Positions 7,133 to 13,410 of a stretch of DNA of 14,126 nt are shown here, piece after piece. Source of the DNA: JBQCDV01 sp051960855 (GTDB lineage Bacteria > Actinomycetota > Actinomycetes > JAJZTN01); assembly GCA_051960855.1 (NCBI GenBank), contig JBQCDV010000012.1, forward strand, positions 1 through 14,126. Reading direction: 5' to 3'. Every line of letters begins with the position of its first letter. Position 1 is the stretch's first letter. The notes beneath the pieces were generated by a model. That model made no database searches. It saw only the letters and a program-made list of their open reading frames with translations, and was not told the DNA's origin. Both the position numbers and the translations under genes were made by a program.

Positions 7133-8214
7133 CCAGCTCACATCTGCTGCCCCCTCAGCCACCGGTCCCGGAGAGCGGGAACGAGGGGCACGGCAGCCAC
7201 CTGACGGACGAGGACCTCGCCGTTCTGCTCGCCGCCGCCGACGACACGCTGCCCCCGCTGGTCTCGCCCCCGCATCCGGGTGGCCCCGTGCTACCGCCGT
7301 CGTGGTGGGACGGGCTCGACGCGGAGGTCCTCGACGACCCGGACCTGCCAGGGGACGCGGTCGGCCACGCGAGCTCCTGCGGAGCGTGCCAGCGACGTCT
7401 CGTCGCCCTCGCTCCCGAGCTCGCCGGCCTGAGCGACCTGCTCGGCGTGTTGGCCGAGACACCGCTGCCCGACGCACCGGAGCTCACCTTCCCGGCAGCC
7501 CCTCTGGCAGACGTGACTCCCCTGCCCTCCCGCCGCCGACGCGCTGCCCCCGAATGGCTGCGCGCGGCCGCTGTCGTCGTCGCCATCGCCGCGGTCGGCG
7601 CCGTGGGCTTCTCGGCGGTGCGGCAGCAGTCCGAGCAGTCGAGCGGCGCCTCGGGAGCCTTTTCCAGCGGTGGCAACGTCGCGGGGGCGGCCTCCGATGA
7701 CTCGGGGACCTCAGCCGGCCGACAGGAGTCCGCAGCCGCAGCCGCGGGCGCCGGTTCCGGGTCAGGGGCTGCTGCCGGACCGACAACCCTGTCGGCACCA
7801 GCCGCGGACCCACGCCTGACGCACACCGCGCTCGTGGCCAGCGGCACGGACTACAGCAGGGAAGCGCTGCCAGCTGAGGTGACCGCGCTGCTCGGCTCGG
7901 TCACGAAGTCAGCGGCATCAGCGACACCACCAGCCATGGCCTCGGGGATGGTGCCTGCCTCCGTGGTCAGGTGTCTGCGGCAGCTCGCGCCGACCGGTGC
8001 CGTGGCCGCCGTCGACAACGCACGATTCGAAGGGACACCGGCACGCGTCGTCGTCGCTGGCAGCGCCAGTGACAGTCCCAGTGTCAGCGCCAGCGCCAGC
8101 GCACATGCCGATGCCACTGGGGGCAGGGGTCAGCACGAGGTGTGGGTGGTGACGCCGGACTGCGGGACCACCAGCACGCCACGCGTGCTCTTCCACACCC
8201 TCGTCGCGCACTGA
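7129..8214 (+). CDS. Anti-SigM factor, zinc-finger membrane anti-sigma protein
   Basis: A 361-residue single-pass protein, the positional counterpart of M. tuberculosis RsmA (Rv3912). The cytoplasmic part holds a DEDLAVLLAAADD helix and a HxxxCxxC zinc-binding motif (His80, Cys84, Cys87 in GHASSCGACQRRLVAL) as in ZAS-domain anti-sigma factors. One membrane helix spans about 145-163 after a basic RRRR stop-transfer stretch. The outer region (about 165-361) is Ala/Ser/Gly-rich. Its C-terminal domain has two cysteines (VVRCLRQL and VTPDCG) that could pair, with a Ser/Ala repeat insert between the VVVAG and EVWVV strands. The start is GTG 7129, with GAGGGGAG at 7115-7122. The frame is open upstream inside sigM, but that extension has no domain sense. 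It is expected to hold SigM at the membrane until released. Confidence 0.88.
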   Translation: MTSSHLLPPQPPVPESGNEGHGSHLTDEDLAVLLAAADDTLPPLVSPPHPGGPVLPPSWWDGLDAEVLDDPDLPGDAVGHASSCGACQRRLVALAPELAGLSDLLGVLAETPLPDAPELTFPAAPLADVTPLPSRRRRAAPEWLRAAAVVVAIAAVGAVGFSAVRQQSEQSSGASGAFSSGGNVAGAASDDSGTSAGRQESAAAAAGAGSGSGAAAGPTTLSAPAADPRLTHTALVASGTDYSREALPAEVTALLGSVTKSAASATPPAMASGMVPASVVRCLRQLAPTGAVAAVDNARFEGTPARVVVAGSASDSPSVSASASAHADATGGRGQHEVWVVTPDCGTTSTPRVLFHTLVAH

Positions 8215-8278
8215 CCGGCGCACTGACCCGGCGCACTGACCGGAGCGCTGACCGGAGCACTGACCATGAGGACTGACC
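8211..8278 (+). repeat. Six degenerate 12-13 bp tandem repeats around CTGACC
   Basis: CTGACC recurs at 8211, 8223, 8236, 8248, 8260 and 8273, spaced 12, 13, 12, 12 and 13 bp. Flanks are similar in most copies (GCACTGACCGG type). The array begins exactly on the anti-sigma stop codon (the TGA within the first CTGACC) and runs up to the trxB promoters. The fifth copy coincides with a possible -35 element. Slippage of the stop-codon region is a simple origin; a protein-binding array is the alternative. Confidence 0.8.
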
Positions 8279-8288
8279 CGGGTAGCGT
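8260..8288 (+). promoter_or_regulatory. Candidate housekeeping promoter for trxB, leaderless layout
   Basis: CTGACC (8260-8265), a 17 bp spacer and TAGCGT (8283-8288) resemble a weak SigA promoter. The -10 ends 6 nt before GTG 8295, which is in frame with trxB. A transcript starting there would be leaderless and encode a TrxB with 22 extra residues. Alternatively it is a basal promoter and translation still begins at ATG 8361. Confidence 0.4.
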
Positions 8289-8300
8289 GCGGGGGTGACG

Positions 8301-8326
8301 GGAATGCGTCCTGTGAGGGCCGCGTT
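8301..8326 (+). promoter_or_regulatory. SigR/SigH-type disulfide-stress promoter of trxBA
   Basis: GGAAT (8301-8305), exactly 18 bp, then GTT (8324-8326) is a perfect match to the SigR (Streptomyces) / SigH (Mycobacterium) consensus GGAAT-N18-GTT. That class drives trxBA in those genera. Initiation shortly after the -10 would leave a leader of about 28 nt that includes the Shine-Dalgarno at 8347-8353. It supports ATG 8361 as the main start, because the promoter lies inside the longer reading frame. Confidence 0.8.
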
Positions 8327-8346
8327 GCCGCCGCTGCACAACAACC

Positions 8347-8353
8347 GAAGGGA
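8347..8353 (+). promoter_or_regulatory. Ribosome binding site choosing ATG 8361 for trxB
   Basis: GAAGGGA lies 7 nt before ATG 8361. It separates this start from the in-frame GTG at 8295, which has no typical spaced site. Confidence 0.7.
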
Positions 8354-8360
8354 CCTGTCG

Positions 8361-9413
8361 ATGACTGACGGCATTCTCCGCGTCTCCACCTCGCCTGCTG
8401 CCGGCACCGCCCAGCAGGACGACTCCGAGGTCCGTGAGGTGATCGTCATCGGGTCGGGTCCCTCCGGCTACACCGCCGCTATCTACGCCGCCCGTGCCCA
8501 GCTGCGGCCACTGGTCTTCGAGGGCGCCGTCACCGCCGGCGGCGCGCTGATGAACACCACCGAGGTCGAGAACTTCCCGGGCTTCCGTGACGGCATCCAG
8601 GGCCCCGACCTCATGGACAACCTGCGAGCACAGGCCGAGCGGTTCGGCGCGGAGCTCATCCCCGACGATGTGATCGAGGTCGACCTCACCGGTCCCGTCA
8701 AGGGCGTCACCGACTCGCGAGGCGCCGTCCACCGGGCTCGTGCCGTGATCCTCGCGATGGGCTCGGCCTATCGGAAGCTGGGCCTCCCGGACGAGGACCG
8801 CCTCTCCGGGCGAGGCGTCTCGTGGTGCGCCACCTGCGACGGCTTTTTCTTCCGCGACCAGGACATCGCCGTGATCGGCGGCGGCGACTCGGCGATGGAG
8901 GAGGCGACGTTCCTCTCGCGGTTCGCCCGCAAGGTCTACCTGCTGCACCGGCGTGACTCGCTGCGCGCCAGCAAGATCATGCAGGAGCGGGTGTTCGCCG
9001 ACCCCAAGATCGAGGTGGTCTACAACGTGGAGGTCGCGGCCATCGAGGGCGAGGACAAGCTCTCGGGTCTGCAGCTGCGCGACGTCGTCACCGGCGAGCA
9101 GCGGCGACTCGATGTCACGGGGATGTTCATCGCCATCGGTCACGACCCGCGCAGCGAGCTCGTCAAGGGCCAGGTCGACCTCGACAGTGGCGGCTACGTG
9201 CTCGTCCGCGAGCGCTCCCAGTGGACCAACCTGCCTGGCGTCTTTGCCGCCGGCGACCTGGTCGACCACACCTACCGGCAGGCGATCACCGCTGCCGGGA
9301 CGGGGTGCGCCGCGGCGCTCGACGCTGAGCGCTACCTCGCCGACCTCGACCAGGCCGTCGCCACTGGCGACCCGGTCCAGGCCGTGATGGCCACGTCACT
9401 GCCGTCGGCCTGA
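8361..9413 (+). CDS. trxB: Thioredoxin-disulfide reductase
   Basis: FAD-dependent low-molecular-weight thioredoxin reductase of 350 residues. It passes electrons from NADPH to the thioredoxin encoded next door and acts in the cytoplasm. Motifs are the FAD dinucleotide fold VIVIGSGPSGYTAAIYAAR (Gly31-Gly36), ENFPGF, the redox-active Cys156-Ala-Thr-Cys159 followed by DG, the NADPH fold VIGGGDSAMEEATFL (from Val171), HRRDSLRAS, FIAIGHDP and the FAD-contacting FAAGDLVD. A polar N-terminal stretch of about 24 residues precedes the first strand, and a C-terminal tail of about 20 residues extends slightly beyond the usual end. The start at ATG 8361 rests on GAAGGGA at 8347-8353. Regulation by a SigR/SigH-type factor is indicated by the consensus promoter at 8301-8326. 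M. tuberculosis counterpart: Rv3913. Confidence 0.96.
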   Translation: MTDGILRVSTSPAAGTAQQDDSEVREVIVIGSGPSGYTAAIYAARAQLRPLVFEGAVTAGGALMNTTEVENFPGFRDGIQGPDLMDNLRAQAERFGAELIPDDVIEVDLTGPVKGVTDSRGAVHRARAVILAMGSAYRKLGLPDEDRLSGRGVSWCATCDGFFFRDQDIAVIGGGDSAMEEATFLSRFARKVYLLHRRDSLRASKIMQERVFADPKIEVVYNVEVAAIEGEDKLSGLQLRDVVTGEQRRLDVTGMFIAIGHDPRSELVKGQVDLDSGGYVLVRERSQWTNLPGVFAAGDLVDHTYRQAITAAGTGCAAALDAERYLADLDQAVATGDPVQAVMATSLPSA

Positions 9414-9428
9414 GGCACTCTGCTGCGC

Positions 9429-9449
9429 CAGGGCGCCGTTCTGGCCCTG
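9429..9449 (+). other. Short GC hairpin between trxB and trxA
   Basis: CAGGGC (9429-9434) and GCCCTG (9444-9449) form a perfect 6 bp stem with a 9 nt loop, 15 bp after the trxB stop. No T-run follows. It may be an mRNA processing or attenuation hairpin in the 103 bp gap, or chance in GC-rich DNA. Confidence 0.3.
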
Positions 9450-9516
9450 CTCGACGTCCACCGGCTCGACTTCCACCAGCCCGACACCAGCCCGACTCCC
9501 ACGAGAGGATCCCAGG

Positions 9517-9843
9517 ATGGGTGCCAACACCTCTGACGTCACCGACGCCACCTTCAGCGACGAGGTCCTGTCGAGCAGCACCCCGGTGCTCGTCGACTTC
9601 TGGGCGGAGTGGTGCGGCCCGTGCCGCCAGGTCTCTCCGATTCTCGACGAGATCGCCGGCGAGCACCGCGACAAGATCCGCGTCGTGAAGCTGAACATCG
9701 ACGAGAACCCCGCCACCGCCGCGAAGTACGGCGTCATGTCGATTCCGACGATGAACGTCTACCAGGGCGGCGAGGTCGTCAAGACGATCGTGGGCGCCAA
9801 GCCCAAGCCGATGCTGCTCAAGGACCTCGAGGCGTTCCTCTGA
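9517..9843 (+). CDS. trxA: Thioredoxin
   Basis: Standard 108-residue cytoplasmic thioredoxin, the disulfide reductant recycled by the TrxB just upstream. The fold reads in order: VLVDFWAEWCGPCRQVSP with the active-site Cys33-Gly-Pro-Cys36, LDEIAGEHRDKIRVVKLNIDENPATAAKYGV, then SIPTMNVYQGGEVV with the cis-proline (Pro77) opposite the active site, and the final helix. The start is ATG 9517 with GAGAGGA at 9503-9509, 7 nt upstream. It lies 103 bp after trxB with no evident separate promoter and overlaps the proposed cwlM start by 4 bp. It is probably co-transcribed from the trxB promoter region. Corresponds to M. tuberculosis Rv3914 (TrxC). Confidence 0.97.
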   Translation: MGANTSDVTDATFSDEVLSSSTPVLVDFWAEWCGPCRQVSPILDEIAGEHRDKIRVVKLNIDENPATAAKYGVMSIPTMNVYQGGEVVKTIVGAKPKPMLLKDLEAFL

Positions 9844-11072
9844 CCGAGGGCTCGGCAGCACCCTCCGCCCCGAACGTCGCCCCTGTCCTCCCGGTCCGCC
9901 GGGGCGACCTGGGCGCGGTCGTGGCGGATGTCCGCGGCAAGCTCGCCACGCTGGGTCTGCTGCCCCCCGAGGATCTCGTCGCCGACGCCGCGGTCGCGCT
10001 CTTCGACGAGGACTGTGAGCTCGCCGTTCGGGCGTTCCAGCAGCGCCGGGGGCTCGCCACCGACGGCGTGGTCACGGTGTCGACCTATCGCGCGCTGGAC
10101 GAGGCGCGATGGCGTCTCGGTGACCGCGTGCTGCAGTACCAGGTCGGCCACCCACTGATCGGCGACGACGTTGCGGCCCTGCAGGCACGCTTGCAGGACC
10201 TGGGTTTCGAGTGCGGCCGCCGGGACGGCATCTTCGGCCCCGAAACCGCCGAGGCGCTGCGGGACTTCCAGCGCAACTTCGGTCTCGTGCCCGACGCGGT
10301 GTGCGGCCCCGACACCCTGCACGCGCTCACCCGGCTGGCCCGCACAGTGGTGGGGGGACGCCCGGATGCGCTGCGGGAGAGCGAGCAGCTGCGCCGTTCG
10401 GGCCCTGCCCTGCACAACAAGGTCGTGGTCATCGACCCCGGCCACGGCGGCGATGACACGGGCGTCACGGCGGCCGAGGGGTCGGTCGAGGGCGCCCCGG
10501 TGACCGAGGCTGACGTCGTCTTCGACGTCGCCAGCCGCATCGAACGCCGCCTCACGGCCACCGGCGTGCTGGCCTTCCTCACGCGCGGCGAGGAGCTGGG
10601 CCTGGCCGACACCGAGCGGGCAGCCTTCGCCAACGCCGCCGAGGCCGACCTGCTCGTCAGCCTGCACTGCGACGGGATGAGCACCCCCGAGGCGAACGGC
10701 GTCAGCACGTGGTACTTCGGCGTCGACGGGCGCGACGGGACGCCGCTGCGCGGCTCCGCGACCGGGGAGCGGCTTGCGCGCCTCGTCCACCGGGAGCTGC
10801 TGGCCCGCACCGATCTGCTCGACTGCGGCGTGCACTCGGCCACCTGGGACGTCCTGCGGCTGACGCGGATGCCCGCCGTCCGCGTCGAGCTGGGCTACCT
10901 GACCTCGCCGCACGACCGGAGCCGGCTGCAGGACGCCTCGTTCCGCGATGCTGTCGCGGAGGGAGTCGTGGCCGCTATCCAGCGGCTGTACCTGCCGGAG
11001 GAGTCCGACGCGCCGACGGGCACGCTGAGTCTGGCCGCGATTCGCGCGGCTCTTGCGGCCGGCGGCGTGTGA
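9840..11072 (+). CDS. cwlM: CwlM-type peptidoglycan-binding/amidase protein
   Basis: N-acetylmuramoyl-L-alanine amidase-family protein. Two peptidoglycan-binding domains (about 20-84 and 97-162; the second reads GFECGRRDGIFGPETAEALRDFQ) precede an Amidase_3 domain (about 195-380). Zinc ligands and catalytic Glu appear present: His202 (IDPGHGG), Glu223, His276 (SLHCDG) and Glu350 (VELGY). There is no signal peptide, as in mycobacterial CwlM (Rv3915), which works in the cytoplasm and activates MurA after PknB phosphorylation near its C-terminus. Threonines in the tail PTGTLS (393, 395) are candidate equivalents. Start: no ATG, GTG or TTG fits the conserved N-terminus. CTG 9840, overlapping the trxA TGA with GAGG 7 nt upstream (9829-9832), gives 410 residues, close to mycobacterial CwlM. 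GTG 9921 would cut into the first binding domain. Confidence 0.9.
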   Translation: MTEGSAAPSAPNVAPVLPVRRGDLGAVVADVRGKLATLGLLPPEDLVADAAVALFDEDCELAVRAFQQRRGLATDGVVTVSTYRALDEARWRLGDRVLQYQVGHPLIGDDVAALQARLQDLGFECGRRDGIFGPETAEALRDFQRNFGLVPDAVCGPDTLHALTRLARTVVGGRPDALRESEQLRRSGPALHNKVVVIDPGHGGDDTGVTAAEGSVEGAPVTEADVVFDVASRIERRLTATGVLAFLTRGEELGLADTERAAFANAAEADLLVSLHCDGMSTPEANGVSTWYFGVDGRDGTPLRGSATGERLARLVHRELLARTDLLDCGVHSATWDVLRLTRMPAVRVELGYLTSPHDRSRLQDASFRDAVAEGVVAAIQRLYLPEESDAPTGTLSLAAIRAALAAGGV

Positions 11073-11076
11073 CCAG

Positions 11077-11115
11077 AGCCCGGCTAGTCGACACCGGCCT
11101 AGTCGACACCGGGCT
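11077..11115. terminator. Terminator-like hairpin in convergent gap
   Basis: AGCCCGG (11077-11083) pairs perfectly with CCGGGCT (11109-11115). Inside it GTCGAC (11087-11092) pairs with GTCGAC (11102-11107) around a 9 nt loop. It sits 4 bp after the cwlM stop and downstream of the convergent GNAT gene, so it could terminate both. No T-run is present, as is common in high-GC actinobacteria. Confidence 0.5.
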
Positions 11116-11143
11116 AGTCGACACCGGGCTAGTCGACGCCGGG
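11084..11143. repeat. Four tandem copies of a 15 bp repeat (CTAGTCGACACCGGG)
   Basis: Units at 11084-11098, 11099-11113, 11114-11128 and 11129-11143 are nearly identical: one C for G in the first unit and one G for A in the fourth. A degraded fifth copy (CTAGACCGGG) follows at 11149 and supplies the TAG stop of the GNAT gene on the other strand. Each unit contains the palindromes CTAG and GTCGAC. CTAG is usually rare in such genomes, so four clustered copies stand out. Confidence 0.92.
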
Positions 11144-11148
11144 CGAGG

Positions 11149-11772
11149 CTAGACCGGGCGGAAGACCGGCTCCTGAGACAGCGCCCCGAGCCAGCGCTCG
11201 AGCGCGACCTCCATGTCCTCCCGCCACGACATCGTCGTGCGCAGGTCGAGCCGGAGCCGGGGGAAGCGGTGATGCGGCCGCACGGTCTTGAAGCCGACCG
11301 CGAGCAGGAAGTCAGCCGGCACCACGCACTGTGGCTTGGTCTCGTCGTGCTGGGCGTCGCCGAAGGCCTCGATCGCTTTGACCCCGCGTCGGAGGAGGTC
11401 CTTGGCTGCGCCCTGGATCAGCATCCGGCCGAGGCCGCCGCCGGAGAACTCCGGCAGGACGTTGGCTGTCATCAGCAGGACGGCGTCGCCGCTCACCGGA
11501 CTCGTCGGAAAGGCCAGCGACCGCGGCGCGCTGGCGGGCGGGGCGTAGAGCACGTAGCCGGCCGGGACGGTGTCGACGTAGGCGATCTTGCCGCACGACC
11601 CCCATTCGAGCAGGGTCGCCGACACCCACGACTCCTTCTCGAACGCCGTGTCGCCCGCCTCCTCGGCGCGCTCCCGCGACACCGGGTCAAGCTCCCAGAA
11701 GACGCACTTGCGACACCGGCGCGGCAGGTCGTCGAGGGTGTCGAGGGTGATGCTCGCCAGGCGTCGTCCCAT
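11149..11772 (-). CDS. GNAT-family N-acetyltransferase (Rv3916c-like)
   Basis: A 207-residue protein of the acetyl-CoA-dependent GNAT fold, substrate unknown, in the place and orientation of M. tuberculosis Rv3916c. The N-terminus has DDLPRRCRKCVFWELDP, with two cysteines spaced CxxC that are typical of this subgroup as I remember it. The core strand and loop are LLMTANVLPEFSGGGLGRMLIQGAAKDLLRRGVKAIEAFG, where SGGGLGRML stands for the acetyl-CoA pyrophosphate loop. The C-terminal part, VPADFLLAVGFKTVRPHHRFPRLRLDL, matches the end of GNAT folds. The start is ATG at 11772, with AGGAGGA 7 nt upstream. The frame stays open 25 codons further without a better start. It converges on cwlM and is transcribed away from the aminotransferase gene. 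Confidence 0.85.
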   Translation of the reverse strand: MGRRLASITLDTLDDLPRRCRKCVFWELDPVSRERAEEAGDTAFEKESWVSATLLEWGSCGKIAYVDTVPAGYVLYAPPASAPRSLAFPTSPVSGDAVLLMTANVLPEFSGGGLGRMLIQGAAKDLLRRGVKAIEAFGDAQHDETKPQCVVPADFLLAVGFKTVRPHHRFPRLRLDLRTTMSWREDMEVALERWLGALSQEPVFRPV

Positions 11773-11773
11773 G

Positions 11774-11890
11774 TCAGCGTCCTCCTGACGGCTCAGTCGC
11801 GGTGTCGACGGCGACCCGGCGCCGGGGCAACGGCGGGACGGACGCACGAGCGAGCTTGGGTGTGGGGCCGACGCTTCGACCGCGGGGCAT
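11774..11890 (-). CDS. Candidate 38-residue leader ORF upstream of the GNAT gene
   Basis: A short reading frame begins at ATG 11890 after GAGGGAG (11903-11897 on the minus strand, 6 nt spacer). It ends in TGA one base before the GNAT ATG (TGACATG). The product is very basic and Pro/Arg-rich (MPRGRSVGPTPKLARASVPP at its start), with no membrane segment and no family I recognise. The GNAT Shine-Dalgarno lies inside its last codons, the layout of translational coupling or a leader peptide. About 29 of 38 third positions are G or C, which is not decisive in this genome. It could equally be untranslated leader. Confidence 0.4.
   Translation of the reverse strand: MPRGRSVGPTPKLARASVPPLPRRRVAVDTATEPSGGR
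11780..11786 (-). promoter_or_regulatory. Ribosome binding site of the GNAT gene
   Basis: On the minus strand AGGAGGA lies 7 nt before the ATG at 11772 and fixes that start over the longer open frame. Confidence 0.8.
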
Positions 11891-11953
11891 GCGAGACTCC
11901 CTCACACGGGGCGAAAGCGGACAACGACGTCCCGGCGCAGCACCGGTCATCCT

Positions 11954-11974
11954 GTCCCGCATGCTAGGCGGGAC
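11954..11974. promoter_or_regulatory. Inverted repeat GTCCCGC-N7-GCGGGAC in divergent gap
   Basis: A perfect 7 bp inverted repeat (11954-11960 and 11968-11974) with a 7 bp centre ATGCTAG lies 23 bp before the aminotransferase start, in the divergent gap with the GNAT gene. On the minus strand the centre contains TAGCAT, a TANNNT-type -10. It could be an operator for a dimeric regulator or an mRNA hairpin. No family can be named. Confidence 0.45.
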
Positions 11975-11997
11975 GCGCACGCGATGAAAGGGGAGCG

Positions 11998-13353
11998 ATG
12001 GCTGGCCACCTTCCCGAGCCTGTCGCACCGTCCGCGGGGTCGCGGCTGGACAGCCACGTGGGGCGCTATGCCGCCCGCACCGCGGGGCTGACCGCCTCCG
12101 AGATCCGTGCCCTGTTCGCCGTGGCCTCACGACCCGAGGTCGTGTCGCTGGCCGGCGGGATGCCCAACATCTCGGGTCTGCCCCTGGACGTCATCGGAGA
12201 GCGGCTCGGAGAGCTCGTTAGTCACCGCGGCACGACGGCGCTGCAGTACGGCTCTGGTCAGGGCGACCCCGAGCTGCGCGAGCAGATCTGCGACGTGATG
12301 CGTCTGGAGGGGATCGCTGCCTCCGCTGACGACGTGACCGTCACCGTCGGCTCGCAGCAGGCCCTCGACCTGGTGTCACGGATCTTCCTCGACCCCGGCG
12401 ATGTAGTCGTGGCAGAGGCCCCCTCCTACGTAGGTGCGCTGGGGACCTTCCGCTCTTACCAAGCCGAGGTCGTCCACGTGCAGATGGACGGCGACGGGCT
12501 CGTCCCGGAGCACCTCGACAACGCGCTGACCTCGCTGGCCGCGGCCGGGCGACGCGTGAAGTTCCTCTACACCATCCCGAACCACCACAATCCGGCCGGC
12601 GTCACCCTGTCGGAGTCGCGCAGGCCGCAGATCCTCGAGATTGCCGCTCGTCACGACGTCCTGGTCCTCGAGGACGACCCCTACGGCCTGCTGGGCTTCG
12701 ACAGCGAGCCGCTCCGTGCCCTGCGAGCCGACGACCCCGAGCACGTGATCTACCTCGGGTCGTTCTCCAAGACCTTCGCCCCCGGTTTCCGCGTCGGCTG
12801 GGCCCTGGCCCCGCATGCGGTGCGGGAGAAGCTTGTGCTCGCCCAGGAGTCCGCCACCCTCTGCCCCCCGACCTTCAGCCAGCTCGCCTTGTCGACCTAC
12901 CTGTCGACGTCGGACTGGCGGGGCCAGATCAAGGACTTCCGGGAGATGTACCGCGAGCGTCGGGACGCCACTCTCGCCGCGCTCGACGACTACCTGCCCC
13001 TGGCGACCTGGACGCGTCCGCAGGGAGGCTTCTACGTGTGGGTCACCCTCCCGGAAGGCCTCGACTCGAAGGCGATGCTCCCCCGGGCGGTCACCAACCG
13101 GGTGGCCTACGTGCCGGGCACCGCGTTCTACGCCGACGGCTACGGATCCCGTCACCTCCGCCTGAGCTACTGCTACCCCACGCCAGAGCGGATCCGGGAG
13201 GGTGTCCGGCGCTTGGCGGGGGTGATCGACCAGGAGCTCGAGCTCCGGCGCACCTTCGGCCTTGACCCTCATCCGGAGGCCTCCGCCGACCCGCGAGGCG
13301 CCATCGCGCCAGCCACCCTAGGCGTCGACTTCCCTGGCCCCGAGACGCAGTAG
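11998..13353 (+). CDS. PLP-dependent aminotransferase, class I/II (KAT/LysN-like)
   Basis: Cytoplasmic fold-type I aminotransferase of 451 residues, closest in style to 2-aminoadipate/aromatic aminotransferases (LysN/KAT II) and to the catalytic half of MocR regulators, but with no helix-turn-helix domain. The N-terminal ASEIRALFAVASRPEVVSLAGGMPN and LQYGSGQGDPELREQI segments are typical. Expected cofactor and substrate residues are Asn198 in NHHNPAG, Asp226 and Tyr229 in LEDDPYG, Schiff-base Lys258 in GSFSKTFAPGFRVGW, and carboxylate-binding Arg388 in HLRLSYCYP. About 40 C-terminal residues past the fold look unstructured. The start is ATG 11998, with an AAAGGGGAG tract just upstream. A D-Ala-D-Ala-ligase-type gene follows after 57 bp, so the pair is probably co-transcribed. 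Substrate not predictable from sequence. Confidence 0.92.
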   Translation: MAGHLPEPVAPSAGSRLDSHVGRYAARTAGLTASEIRALFAVASRPEVVSLAGGMPNISGLPLDVIGERLGELVSHRGTTALQYGSGQGDPELREQICDVMRLEGIAASADDVTVTVGSQQALDLVSRIFLDPGDVVVAEAPSYVGALGTFRSYQAEVVHVQMDGDGLVPEHLDNALTSLAAAGRRVKFLYTIPNHHNPAGVTLSESRRPQILEIAARHDVLVLEDDPYGLLGFDSEPLRALRADDPEHVIYLGSFSKTFAPGFRVGWALAPHAVREKLVLAQESATLCPPTFSQLALSTYLSTSDWRGQIKDFREMYRERRDATLAALDDYLPLATWTRPQGGFYVWVTLPEGLDSKAMLPRAVTNRVAYVPGTAFYADGYGSRHLRLSYCYPTPERIREGVRRLAGVIDQELELRRTFGLDPHPEASADPRGAIAPATLGVDFPGPETQ

Positions 13354-13410
13354 ATCTGCCGCGAACCCCTCACCACCGCTCGCCTGTCCGTGCAACTGGA
13401 GCCGCGCACC

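Noticed and set aside
8130..9269. Minus-strand open frame of 379 codons opposite trxB
   Set aside because: It mirrors trxB, which has complete FAD, CxxC and NADPH motifs. The antisense product has no domain sense.
9609..9839. Upstream extension of the cwlM frame through trxA
   Set aside because: The translated sequence is an Arg/Pro-rich shadow of trxA and unlike any CwlM N-terminus; trxA is certain.
11084..11158. CRISPR array
   Set aside because: Units are only 15 bp and directly contiguous with no spacers, and no cas genes are present.
11053..11967. Plus-strand open frame of 304 codons across the repeats and the GNAT gene
   Set aside because: It runs antisense to a gene with a GNAT fold and a strong ribosome site. 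Its first residues are just the translated 15 bp repeat.
12042..12064. CACGTG core at about 12055 as a parS site
   Set aside because: ParB sites need the longer palindrome TGTTTCACGTGAAACA. Flanking bases here do not match and the site is inside the aminotransferase gene. No parS was seen anywhere in the window.
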